Source: Achromobacter kerstersii
GTDB taxonomy: Bacteria > Pseudomonadota > Gammaproteobacteria > Burkholderiales > Burkholderiaceae_B
Assembly (NCBI RefSeq): GCF_902859595.1
Contig: NZ_CADIJQ010000003.1
Span: forward strand, 372,001 to 436,000
Direction of reading: 5' to 3'
Length of the DNA: 64,000 nt
Positions 50,284-60,100 of the stretch are shown in pieces; the first letter of the stretch is position 1, and every line of letters begins with the position of its first letter. The notes under the pieces are model-generated. The model did not search any database. It was not told the origin of the DNA and worked only from the letters and a program-made list of their open reading frames with translations. Both the position numbers and the translations under genes were made by a program.

Positions 50284-50824
50284 TCTAAAAGCTACAAATT
50301 TGTAGGGCAGGTAAAACGGGAACGGGGCGAGGTCCCGCATCTAGCGGCCGTGTGAGCGCGGCGATGCTTCGATGCTCACCGACAGCGTTCAGCGTGCCGA
50401 CATGCACCAAGCAGGCATATGCTCAGATGTGGCGGCGCAGCCCGGGTTTGAATGACATTGCCCAGTGTGAACGGCCTGGTTCCAATAGAGGCGGAGCCGA
50501 CTTGGATAAGTGTCGCATGCGGCGCCAGTTGGAGGCTCCATTTTATCGCCGCAGCCCAGAATTAAGCTCGTCGAACCGCGATAGGCGGAGCACGCCCGAC
50601 AGCCCGTAGGGGCTGGCGTTGGCGTTCTGAACGGTTGGACTCGTCTTGATTATCGCGGACATAGCACACGTGCCTGGTCGGCTCTTCCCTTCTGATACGT
50701 GCGGGTCGCGGATGAGCTACGACCGCTTCTGGCTGTGAGGACGCTCGAGGACGTCCGCTTCCGGCCCGAAGACCGTTAGGCCAACGCCTCGTGTGGAAAT
50801 GTCGAGCCGACTCCGATGCTGGCG
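50284..50824. other. Gene-free 541-bp region beside the beta-lactamase gene
   Basis: No convincing gene, tRNA or terminator with T run was found. A frame at 50352-50609 has low-quality composition and no family features. Codon structure is absent, in contrast to the dense surroundings, which suggests decayed sequence or an old insertion boundary. CTGGCGC/GGCGCCAG at 50819-50841 forms a stem overlapping the end of the beta-lactamase gene and may terminate it. Confidence 0.5.
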
Positions 50825-51715
50825 CTATCTGGAGGCGCCAGAAATCGCAGATTGCGCGCCCTGCGACGTTAAATCGGGAGGGGCGGTGGACAGCAAGCCC
50901 AGGTCGCCGAATACAGCGCGCACGATTTTCATGCGCGCAGCGGCATCCTGGCTTTTCTTAACGTCAATGTTGAGCGCGAAATAGAAAACCTCTCCCTGCC
51001 GTTCCAGATAGCCTACAAGCCAGCCCGTTTGCGGCGCGCCTGGTTCACCAAGCCCGGCCCATCCCGTCTTGCCACTCAGACGGTAGTCAGGTGTCTGTTC
51101 CAGGACGAGCATGTCTTTGGTCATCTGCACCGTCCGCTCGGCCAAGCCGAATTGATTGACATAGAACCGCCGCAAGAATTCCACCTGCTCGTTCGCGGAA
51201 ATTCTGAGCGAACCGGTTAGCCAAAATTGATCTATGCCTCCAGAAATGTTCCGGTTGCCGTAGTCAAAACGGTCGACATAAGCCTGCATACGTTCCGCGC
51301 CAATGCGCCTGGCGATTTCCTGGTAGTACCAGACCGCGGAGTTTTGTAGCGCCGATTCAAGCGTATGGTTTTGCGCCCATGCCGCCGGCCACCATGGCTG
51401 GCGAGGCGCGCGTTTACTGTCCCACTCGATTACGAAGTCCTTGCTTTTCGCTTCACCTGTTTCCAATGCAATGAGCGAATTGGGAATTTTGTAGGTGGAC
51501 GCTGGCAGATACCGTTGAGCGGCCCTGACCTCGTCATAGCGCCGAAACTCTCCGGTCTGTCCGTCAAGAAGGACGAACGTGCCCTCTACTTGCTGCTCAT
51601 GAAATCTCGCACCTATATCGATCACTGGCAGTTCGGCCTGAGCAGCTGCCGATCCGAGCAACGTCATTAGCAGCGGCAAGGCTGCTTTGGCAAACCGACG
51701 AAATTTCGACTTCAT
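50825..51715 (-). CDS. bla: Class D (OXA-type) beta-lactamase
   Basis: The product is 296 aa from ATG 51715. The signal peptide is MTLLGSAAAQA. The serine beta-lactamase motifs of class D are complete: Ser73-T-Y-Lys76 (active site Ser and the carboxylated Lys), Ser126-A-Val128, Tyr152-Gly-Asn154 and Lys216-Thr-Gly218. FWLTGSLRISANEQVEFLRRFY is also characteristic. The pattern (LPASTYKIPNSLIALETG) is closer to the OXA-10-like type than to my recollection of the Achromobacter OXA-114 family. It hydrolyses penicillins in the periplasm; the spectrum cannot be read from sequence. It is divergent, 101 bp, from an uncharacterised gene that may regulate it. Confidence 0.93.
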   Translation of the reverse strand: MKSKFRRFAKAALPLLMTLLGSAAAQAELPVIDIGARFHEQQVEGTFVLLDGQTGEFRRYDEVRAAQRYLPASTYKIPNSLIALETGEAKSKDFVIEWDSKRAPRQPWWPAAWAQNHTLESALQNSAVWYYQEIARRIGAERMQAYVDRFDYGNRNISGGIDQFWLTGSLRISANEQVEFLRRFYVNQFGLAERTVQMTKDMLVLEQTPDYRLSGKTGWAGLGEPGAPQTGWLVGYLERQGEVFYFALNIDVKKSQDAAARMKIVRAVFGDLGLLSTAPPDLTSQGAQSAISGASR

Positions 51716-51816
51716 GTTGTCTCCTTGATTGTCATGCGGGATGCATGCGGGCGCCAGAATATGCGTGTGTCTCAAGAGCGCCAATCAAGTTGCCGTAACC
51801 TCTGTAACATGGCGGA

Positions 51817-53451
51817 ATGACTCGGAAAATCCAAATCGATTTAGGCCGTCCACTTCTTGTGGACGGCATGCCTGCGCGGTATCAGTCGGTTTGGCTGCTG
51901 CTAAGAGTCTGGTACGCACAGCAAACAGGTGAGGTGTCAGTGCCCGGGTCGTCATTGCAGGCCCGATACCCGGGGAACTCCAACCTTCGCATGCTTGTTT
52001 CCCGCGCGTTTCGTGATTTCGCAACGTGGGGGGTGGAGGTGGGGTGGGGAAATGCCATTGACCTGCCCCCTGCGCTGCTCAATGCATCACGCCGCAGCCA
52101 GGGACCATTCTGGATGACGCAAGCGCAGGCAGATAGGGTGATGTGCCGCCACGGCTCGGAGCCCGCAAGCCTGGACTTCTTAGCGAACTTTCTTGGCCTG
52201 AGGGGGCATGTATCCCCGCGCGCAGACCTTCTGCAATACGTGACCCAGGATGGGGACTACTGGAATCACCTGACCCAGGCCATGCGGCTCGCGCGAGATG
52301 GCATGGCGACGACGGGTATGAGTTGGGCTGCGAGTTATCGGGCCGCTGACCGAACGGCACTGGACGACTTTCAGCGAGCGTTGGCCATACTCAAAGAGAG
52401 TCTCGCATGGCGTCGTCACGGTAACGTAAGGCGCAGCGAGGCCGCGTTAAACAGGCTGGGGCGTATTCTCCAGTCAGAAGGCGTCGGCCCTTCCATGCCG
52501 ACCTTGTCGGCAATGGCGTCGGTCGCCTCGGCCTGGAATAGCTATGCGCGCGGAGATATCAGGCAATCGCATGCCGGACTAGACCGTCTAGTGGCGGACC
52601 AGTTTCTGGCGCCTGTCATTCGCTACAACCCCCGCGTGCGCTTCGAATACCTGAATTTGCGTGCCTTGCTGCACAAAGGCAGCGCTCTCGAGGACAAGAG
52701 TGCTGATCGAGTCTTGAGAATGAATGAGGCGGAGAAGGCGATTTGCGCCTTGTCAGAAGCACTGCAGGCCGCTTACGAGGCGGACTCTGTCGAGGCCGCT
52801 CAGGATGTGGCGGCAAACATCGGATGGACGTTGTGGTTATTTTGGCAACAGCGGCTGCTTGCTGTACTCAACGACCAGGACGTTCATACGGTGCAAGGAT
52901 TATCGCTACGCTGGCTGGGGCTATCGGAATGGATATGCGACCGCTTTGGCGTCGGCGGCAGTTCTGCCTGGAATACCGTGTTCGTACTCCGCATCGCTCG
53001 TGGCAGCTGTGATGACAGAAGCGGAGACTTGAAGCGCTTTCAAGCGCAGTCGCCCCTTCCTTTGGGCAAAATGTTAGAGGCAGTCAAGCCGTTCCAAGCG
53101 GCCTTTTCGCGTGCCAAGGGCTACGAAGACTGGTCGAATGTCGCGGCCTTCACGCTTGAGGAAAATGACGCAGGCCGAGTTTTCTACGGGGCGCATCAAG
53201 TGGCTAACTTGCTGCTTGAATTCGTTTGGTATCGCACCCATAGCGAGGGGCTGAGCCACCAAGTTTTCGCTGCGGTGGAGCGGTTTGCACACGTCGTGCA
53301 AGGTTTGGGTTCGGGGCAACGACGCTTTTTCAGGGAAAGCCTCAAAGCCTTACCTGAGCCGCTCCAGATAGCCGCAAAGGATGCTGCGGCCTCACGCGAC
53401 GCCGATTCGACAACGCTCCCACGGCAATGCAGTCAGGCGGACGGAGGCTGA
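51817..53451 (+). CDS. Uncharacterised 544-residue protein divergent from the beta-lactamase
   Basis: I do not recognise this family. The N-terminal ~100 residues (SVWLLLRVWYAQQTGEV, YPGNSNLRMLVSRAFRDFATWGV) look like a small winged-helix domain, with SNLRMLVSRAF as a possible recognition helix. The remainder is helix-rich with pairs resembling TPR-like repeats (DFQRALAILKESLAWRRHGN, RRSEAALNRLGRIL, ALSEALQAAYEADSVEAAQDVA). No signal peptide or membrane segment is present, so it is cytoplasmic. A DNA-binding head with a TPR-like sensor body would suit a transcriptional regulator, possibly of bla (inference). Its last 19 bp overlap the convergent LysR gene. GC and codon use look slightly lower than the neighbours. 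Confidence 0.8.
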   Translation: MTRKIQIDLGRPLLVDGMPARYQSVWLLLRVWYAQQTGEVSVPGSSLQARYPGNSNLRMLVSRAFRDFATWGVEVGWGNAIDLPPALLNASRRSQGPFWMTQAQADRVMCRHGSEPASLDFLANFLGLRGHVSPRADLLQYVTQDGDYWNHLTQAMRLARDGMATTGMSWAASYRAADRTALDDFQRALAILKESLAWRRHGNVRRSEAALNRLGRILQSEGVGPSMPTLSAMASVASAWNSYARGDIRQSHAGLDRLVADQFLAPVIRYNPRVRFEYLNLRALLHKGSALEDKSADRVLRMNEAEKAICALSEALQAAYEADSVEAAQDVAANIGWTLWLFWQQRLLAVLNDQDVHTVQGLSLRWLGLSEWICDRFGVGGSSAWNTVFVLRIARGSCDDRSGDLKRFQAQSPLPLGKMLEAVKPFQAAFSRAKGYEDWSNVAAFTLEENDAGRVFYGAHQVANLLLEFVWYRTHSEGLSHQVFAAVERFAHVVQGLGSGQRRFFRESLKALPEPLQIAAKDAAASRDADSTTLPRQCSQADGG

Positions 53452-54380
53452 ATGACAACGCCGCCGGACTGCCCCGACGCGAATTCCGACCAGCACGTTT
53501 GCGTGAACGTATACAACGCGTCTTGTGCCGTCAGCGGCGTGCGCCCGGCCAAGCGCGCCAGCACGTAGTGGCCTTGGCGTTGCCGCTCGGGCGCAATGGG
53601 CACTTCCACCAGATGGCCCGCGGCCTGCTCGCGCCGCGTCACGCAGATCACGCCTAGCAGTAGCGTGTCGGTGTGCAGGGCAAGGCTTACCAGCGCGTCC
53701 AGATTTTCGCAGCGCGTGGTCACCATGGTTTCGGGCGCGCCGCCCGGCCCCAGCGTTTCGGCCAGCCGCAACGACACCTCGGGGCTGAGCGTGCTGGAGG
53801 CCACTGGGTACTGCCGAATCTGATCAATGCCCACGCGCTTGTGCGCCAGAATCGGATGCCCTTTGCGGCACACCATGCCCGCGCGCAAGGGCGCCAGCGG
53901 ACGCGTGTCGATATCGGCGGCGTCGTACAGCATGCGCGCGTCGCACACCATGGCGTCGATGCGTTCGGCGCGCAGCATGTCCAGCAACGTGGCGGTGGCG
54001 CCGAGTTCGACGCCTACGCGCACGTGTGGGTGGTTGGCGGCCATGTGCGTGAGGAATGGGGAGAGCAACAAGGAGGCCGGCGTGGGACTTAGTCCTATAT
54101 TCAGCGTGCCCGACTCGCCGCTGTGCAAGGTTTTGAGCTCACGTTGCAGCTCGGCCTCTTCGAATCGCATGCGGCGCGCACGTTCCGCGACACAGGCGCC
54201 GTAGGGCGTCAGGCGCACTTGGCGCGTGCCGCGGTCCAAGAGCGGCAAGCCCAATTCGGCTTCCAGCGCCTGGATGCTGCGGCTGAGCGCGGGTTGCGAC
54301 AGGTTCACTTTTTCTGCCGCGCGCGAAAACGTGCCGTGCTCCACAACGGCGAGCAGGTGTTTAAGTTTCTGAAAGTCCAT
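53433..54380 (-). CDS. LysR-family regulator divergent from penicillin acylase
   Basis: The product is 315 aa. The HTH is MDFQKLKHLLAVVEHGTFSRAAEKVNLSQPALSRSIQALEAELGL in standard order, and the effector domain starts near SGTLNIGLSPTPASLLL. It is divergent, 154 bp, from the penicillin acylase gene, with a dyad between them at 54395-54418. It is the probable regulator of the acylase, perhaps in response to phenylacetate or an aryl-acyl amide (inference). The C-terminus overlaps the 544-residue gene tail to tail by 19 bp. Confidence 0.92.
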   Translation of the reverse strand: MDFQKLKHLLAVVEHGTFSRAAEKVNLSQPALSRSIQALEAELGLPLLDRGTRQVRLTPYGACVAERARRMRFEEAELQRELKTLHSGESGTLNIGLSPTPASLLLSPFLTHMAANHPHVRVGVELGATATLLDMLRAERIDAMVCDARMLYDAADIDTRPLAPLRAGMVCRKGHPILAHKRVGIDQIRQYPVASSTLSPEVSLRLAETLGPGGAPETMVTTRCENLDALVSLALHTDTLLLGVICVTRREQAAGHLVEVPIAPERQRQGHYVLARLAGRTPLTAQDALYTFTQTCWSEFASGQSGGVVIQPPSA

Positions 54381-54394
54381 GTCAGAAAAGCATC

Positions 54395-54418
54395 AATGCT
54401 ATGAAATAAATGCATTGG
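54395..54418. promoter_or_regulatory. Candidate LysR operator upstream of penicillin acylase
   Basis: CAATGC (54395-54400) and GCATTG (54413-54418) flank a 12-base A/T-rich spacer in the divergent region between the LysR and acylase genes, 15 bp from the LysR start. Confidence 0.55.
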
Positions 54419-54534
54419 AATTATAGTTTGCGGCTCCGTATGATGGCCCGCAGACGGTGTCCGCCAGAGACGCCGCACCCCGCGCCGGGTGACTCGCACC
54501 GTGACGCGGTTTCAAGAAATTCGGAGACAGATTC

Positions 54535-57138
54535 ATGAAGCAGCACTTGTTGATGGCCGCCATCCTGGCGGCCTGCACGGGCGCGTTCGCCGCCCACGCG
54601 CAAACGCCGGCCACCCCTTCGGCTACCCCTTCCACAACATCTTCCTCAGCCGAGGCCCCCGCAGAAACCCGCGCCACGCGCCCGGCCGGCGGGCAGGTCA
54701 CGATTCGCCGCGATGACTACGGCATGCCGCATGTGTACGCCAACACCGTCTACGGCATCTTCTATGGCTACGGTTACGCCGTGGCGCAAGACCGCCTGTT
54801 CCAGATGGAGATGGCGCGCCGCAGCACGCAGGGCCGTGTGGCCGAGGTGCTGGGCGAAAAAATGGTGGCCTTCGACAAATCGATACGCGGCAATTTTTCG
54901 CCCGAACGCATCCAGCGCCAGTTGGCCGTGCTGCCGGCATCCGAACGCCAGATTCTGGATGGCTACGCCGCGGGCATGAACGCCTGGATTGCGCAGGTGC
55001 GCGCCAAGCCGGGCAGCCTGATGCCCAAAGAATTCAATGACTTGCAGTTTCAGCCGTCGGACTGGACGCCTTACGACGTAGCGATGGTTTTCGTCGGCAC
55101 GATGGCCAACCGCTTTTCGGACGCCAACAGCGAGATCGATAACCTGGCGCTGCTGACCGCGCTGAAAGACAAGCACGGCGACGCGCGCGCCATGCAGATC
55201 TTCAATCAACTGCGCTGGATGACCGACAGCCGCGCGCCGACGACGGTGCCGGAAGAAGAGGGGGTGTATCAGCCGAACGCGGCGAAAGCGCAGGCCACGC
55301 TGTCTTACGCTTTGCCGCGATACGACGGCACGCCGCCCATGCTGGAACGTATCGCCCGCGATCCGCAAACGCGTGGCGTGCTGGACGCTGCCACGGCCGA
55401 CGCGCCCGCGCGCCTGTTGGCGCAGTTTGCGGAATCGGGCCAGCCCGGCATTGCCGGTTTTCCCACCACCAGCAATATGTGGATCGTCGGGCGCGACCAT
55501 GCCAAGGACGCGCGGTCGATTCTGTTGAACGGCCCGCAGTTCGGCTGGTGGAACCCGGCCTACACCTACGGCATCGGCCTGCACGGCGCGGGGTTTGACG
55601 TGGTGGGCAACACGCCGTTCGCCTATCCCAGCATTTTGTTCGGCCACAACGCGCACGTCACCTGGGGTTCTACCGCGGGCTTTGGCGACGACGTCGACAT
55701 CTACGCCGAAAAGCTCGACCCTGCCGACCACACCCGCTACTTCCACAATGGTGAATGGAAGACGATGGAAAAGCGCACCGAGCTGATCGCGGTGAAGGGC
55801 GGCGAGCCCGTGCTGATGGACGTGTACCGCACGGTGCACGGCATCGTCACCAAGTTCGACGACAAGCAGCACGTGGCCTACGCGAAGGCGCGCGCGTGGG
55901 AAGGCTATGAGCTGCAATCGCTGATGGCCTGGACGCACAAGACGGAGTCGAAAAATTGGGACCAATGGAAGCAGCAGGCCGCGCGCCACGCGCTCACCAT
56001 CAACTGGTACTACGCGGACGACCGCGGCAACATCGGTTATGCGCACACGGGCTTCTACCCCAAGCGCCGCGCGGGCCACGACCCGCGCCTGCCCGTACCC
56101 GGCACCGGCGAGATGGATTGGGACGGCATGCTGCCGTTTGCCACCAACCCGCAGGTGTACAACCCGCGCCAGGGCTTCATCGCCAACTGGAACAACCAGC
56201 CGATGCGCGGCTACCCGTCCACCGACCTGTTCGCCATCGTCTGGGGGCAAGCTGACCGCTACGCCGAAATCGAAACCCGCATGAAGGCCATGACGGCCAA
56301 CGGCGGCAAGGTCAGCCCGCAGCAGATGTGGGACTTGATCCGCACCACCAGCTACGCCGACGTCAACCGCCGCCACTTCCTGCCGTTCCTGCAACGCGCC
56401 GTGGCGGGGCTGCCCGCTGATGACGCCCGTGCGCGCCTGGTGGCGGGTCTGGCGTCCTGGGATGGCATGGGCACCAGCGACAAACAGCCGGGCTTCTATG
56501 ACAACGCCGGTTCTGCCGTGATGGATGCCTGGCTGCGCGCCATGCTGAAGGCCACGCTTGCCGACGAGATGCCCGCCGACTTCTTCAAGTGGTACAGCGC
56601 AACCGGCTATCCCACGCCCGCGGCGCCCGCCACGGGCTCGGTCAACCTGACGGTGGGGGTGAAAGTGTTATTCAACGCGCTGGCCGGCCAGAATTCGGGC
56701 GTGCCGCAGCAATACGACTTCTTCAACGGCAAGCGCCCCGAAGCCGTCACGCTGGCCGCCTTGGACGAAGCCCTGGCCACGTTGCAGAAGACGTATGGCC
56801 AGGACCCCGCTGCATGGCGCATCCCCGCGCCGCCGATGGTGTTTGCGCCCAAGAACTTCCTGGGCGTGCCGCAGGCGGACGACAAGGCGGTGCTGAGCTA
56901 CTCGGCCACGCAGAACCGCGGCACCGAAAACAACATGACGGTGTTCGATGCCAAGGGCGTGCACGCGGTGGATGTGGTGGCGCCGGGGCAGAGCGGCTTC
57001 GTCGCCCCGGACGGCACGCCTTCCGTCCACACCCGTGACCAGTTCGATCTTTACAACCGCTTTGGCAACAAGCGGGTCTGGTTCACGGATGCAGAGGTGC
57101 GCGCCAACGCTACGTCGGTTGAGACGTTGCGCTACTGA
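54535..57138 (+). CDS. pga: Penicillin G acylase precursor
   Basis: The product is 867 aa, the length of the pre-pro-enzyme. The signal peptide ends near AAHAQTPA. The alpha chain includes VTIRRDDYGMPHVYANTVYGIFYGYGYAVAQDRLFQME. Autocleavage would occur before Ser313 (GFPTTSNMWIVG), whose amino group is the Ntn nucleophile of the beta chain. The beta chain shows NGPQFGWWNPAYTYGIGLHGAG, WGSTAGFGDDVDIYAE and the oxyanion Asn in FIANWNNQP, all closely matching the E. coli enzyme. It hydrolyses phenylacetyl amides such as penicillin G in the periplasm. The gene is divergent from a LysR regulator and overlaps the convergent ABC exporter gene by 29 bp. Confidence 0.95.
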   Translation: MKQHLLMAAILAACTGAFAAHAQTPATPSATPSTTSSSAEAPAETRATRPAGGQVTIRRDDYGMPHVYANTVYGIFYGYGYAVAQDRLFQMEMARRSTQGRVAEVLGEKMVAFDKSIRGNFSPERIQRQLAVLPASERQILDGYAAGMNAWIAQVRAKPGSLMPKEFNDLQFQPSDWTPYDVAMVFVGTMANRFSDANSEIDNLALLTALKDKHGDARAMQIFNQLRWMTDSRAPTTVPEEEGVYQPNAAKAQATLSYALPRYDGTPPMLERIARDPQTRGVLDAATADAPARLLAQFAESGQPGIAGFPTTSNMWIVGRDHAKDARSILLNGPQFGWWNPAYTYGIGLHGAGFDVVGNTPFAYPSILFGHNAHVTWGSTAGFGDDVDIYAEKLDPADHTRYFHNGEWKTMEKRTELIAVKGGEPVLMDVYRTVHGIVTKFDDKQHVAYAKARAWEGYELQSLMAWTHKTESKNWDQWKQQAARHALTINWYYADDRGNIGYAHTGFYPKRRAGHDPRLPVPGTGEMDWDGMLPFATNPQVYNPRQGFIANWNNQPMRGYPSTDLFAIVWGQADRYAEIETRMKAMTANGGKVSPQQMWDLIRTTSYADVNRRHFLPFLQRAVAGLPADDARARLVAGLASWDGMGTSDKQPGFYDNAGSAVMDAWLRAMLKATLADEMPADFFKWYSATGYPTPAAPATGSVNLTVGVKVLFNALAGQNSGVPQQYDFFNGKRPEAVTLAALDEALATLQKTYGQDPAAWRIPAPPMVFAPKNFLGVPQADDKAVLSYSATQNRGTENNMTVFDAKGVHAVDVVAPGQSGFVAPDGTPSVHTRDQFDLYNRFGNKRVWFTDAEVRANATSVETLRY

Positions 57139-60100
57139 CTGCGTAGCCGCCCTGGTGGCTGGCCAAGCGCGCATAGGCCCCTTGCTTTCGCAGCAATTGG
57201 TCGTGCGTGCCGGCCTCCGCCAGCGTGCCGCGTTCCAGCACCAGGATCAGGTCGGCGTCGCGGATGGTGGACAGCCGGTGCGCGATCACCAAGGTGGTCC
57301 GATGGCGCATCAGCGTGTCCAGCGCGCCGCGCACTTGCATCTCGGACAAGGTGTCCAGATGCGAGGTTGCCTCGTCCAGAATCAGCACGGGCGCATTCTT
57401 CAGGAAGGCGCGCGCAATCGAGATACGCTGACGCTGGCCGCCCGACAACTGCATGCCGCGTTCTCCCACCTTGGTCGCCAGGCCCTCGGGCAGGGTGCGC
57501 ACGAAGTCCGTCAAGGCGGCTTGCTCCAGGGCGCGCGCCAGCTCGTCGGGCGAGGCCTCGGGGCGGGCCAGCCGGATGTTGCCTTCCAGCGTGTCGTTGA
57601 ACAGGTAGGTGTCTTGCGTGACCAGCGCTACCCGTTCGCGCAAGCCATCCAGCTGCAACTGGCGCACGTCCACGCCATCCAGTTTCACCACGCCCTGGCG
57701 CGGGTCCCAGAAGCGCAGCAGCAGGCTGGCGACGGTGCTCTTGCCCGCCCCTGACGCACCCACTACCGCCACGGTGGCGCCGGCCGGGGCCTTGAAGCTC
57801 AGGTCCTTCAAGGTGTCTTCCTGCTTGCCCGGGTAGGCGAAGCTGACGTGGTCGAACGCCAATGACAACCCATGCGTGGCGACAGGCGGCGCCAGCGGGC
57901 CGTCGGTAACGGGTTCCGGTTCGTTGGCCACCACATGCAGGCGGCGCGTGGCGGCAATGGTGTCGGCCAGTTGACGGCTGACCTGCGAAATTTCGGACAC
58001 CGGCAGGAAGGTGGCCAGTGCAATCAGCACCAGCAACGGCAGCATGCTGGCCGACAGCGTGCCGGCCGCCACCTGCAACGCGCCGACGACGGCCACCGCC
58101 AAGCCGCCCAAGCCCATCGCGATTTCGAACCAGGCCGTTTGCTTGGAGAGATCACGCAGGATATCCAGGCGGCGCACGCGGTACTGATCGGCCACTTTCA
58201 GGAACTGGTCGCGCCGGCGGCCGGTGGCCTGGAACGCGGTCAGATCGGCTAACCCCTGGATGGTGTCGGTGGTGTGCGCGCTCATTTCACCCAGCGCCTG
58301 CCGGGCCTTGTCGCCCAAGGCGTCAACGTGACGGCGGCCCCGCACGGGCGACACCAGCGCATAGGCCAGGAAGGGCAGCAGCGCCAGCGCCACGGGCCAG
58401 CTGTACACGCCCAGGAAACCCAGCACCGACAGCGGCACCAGCACCGACACGATGGCCGGCGCGATGGTGTGCGCGTAGAAGTATTCGACCATCTCGATGT
58501 CTTGCGTGGCCAACGCCACCAAGTCGCCCGAACGGCGTTGCAACAGGTAGGCGGGCGCCAGACGTTCCAGTTTGTCGTAGAGCTTGACCCGCATGTCGGC
58601 CAGCAACTGATACGCCATCGCATGCGCCAGCCACGACTCCAGCCAGTGGAACAGGGCGGCCAACGGCGCGGCGATCAGCAGGCCAACCACCAGGCTGGAA
58701 ATGTCACGGCCATCGCGTATGGCCGCTACGATCAGCGCGCTGAAAACGCCCACGCCGATGAAGGCCGCCACACGCGCCACGCCCAGCAAGATGGTGGCGA
58801 TGAGCGTGCCGCGCCACGGGCGCACCACCGACAGCAGGGTGCCCAAGGTCGCGCGCCAGCCGACCTGTTCAGCGTCGGCATCCAGTGAGCGCAGCACCGG
58901 GCCTTGCTTGGTGTCGGGGTCTGCGGCGGGGGTCGAGTCAGCGGTCCGGGCGATGTCGGGCGCAGCGTTGGCCGTCGGGTTGGCCACCCGCGGCAGGCCC
59001 GCCGAGGGGTTCTCATGCGCCTCCGCCTGCTCGTGCATCAGGCGGTAGTACAAGCCGCGTTGCTGCATCAATTCTGCATGCGGGCCGGCTTCCACCACGC
59101 GGCCCTGGTCCAGCACCAGGCTGCGGTCCGCGCCGATCACGCTGGCCAGCCGGTGCGCCAGGATCAGCGTCGTGCGTCCGGACATCAGCCGGTCCAGTGC
59201 CTGTTGAATGAGGGCTTCGTTTTCCGTATCGACGGATGACAGCGCTTCGTCCAGGATCAGGATCGGCGCGTCGCGCAGCAGCGCTCGCGCAATCGCCACG
59301 CGTTGGCGCTGGCCGCCCGATAGTTGCAGGCCGCGCTCGCCGATGCGGGTCGCGTAGCCGTCGGGCAGCGCCATGATGAAGTCGTCGATATTGGCCGCGC
59401 GCGCAGCGGCGCGCACCTGCTCGTGCGTGGCGTCGGGTCGGCCCAGACGCAGGTTGTCGTCTATGGTGCCGTGAAACAGCGTGATGTCCTGGCTGACCAG
59501 CGCCATCTGCGACAGCAGTGTTTGCGTGTCCAGCGTATTCACATCGTGTCCGCCCACGCGGATCACGCCCGCCTGCGGCACGCATTCCCGCAGCAGCAGA
59601 CGCACGATGGTGGACTTGCCCGCGCCGCTAGGCCCGACGACCCCGACGCGTTCGCCCGCTGCAATGCTGAACGCCAGCCCCTGATGGGCGCGGCGTTCGG
59701 GCGTGTAGGAGAACGCCACGTTGTCGAACTCGATAGTGGGCGCCAGGCGGACAGCCGTAGCGGGAATAGAGGAAGCAGCCGAAGCAGCCGAAGCAGCCGA
59801 AGCAGCCGAAGTAGCGGAAGCAGCCGAAGTAGCGGAAGCAGCCGAAGTAGCGGAAGTAGCCGAAGTAGCCGAACCAGCCGAAGCAGCCGAAGCAACGGTA
59901 GTGGCGGAAGTCGCCGGTGCAGCCGGCTTGGCCACATTGGCGACCGCGTCAGGCGCCGGCGTCAACGGCTGCGCATCCATCAGGGCGTGGATGCTGACAG
60001 CTGCCGATTGGCCCAGCATGCCTCGGTGCAACACCGAGCGCAGGTCGCGCAGCGGCCGGAAGATTTCGGTGCCGGCCATCAGCACGATCAGCAGCGCTTC

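Noticed and set aside
50352-50609. Possible small gene of 85 codons
   Set aside because: No ribosome site, no recognisable motif and composition unlike neighbouring genes.
50825-51715. Assignment to the OXA-114 family typical of Achromobacter xylosoxidans
   Set aside because: The active-site surroundings do not match my recollection of that family, so only class D is claimed.
54646-56394. Minus-strand open frame of 582 codons
   Set aside because: Antisense shadow of the penicillin acylase gene; no family features.
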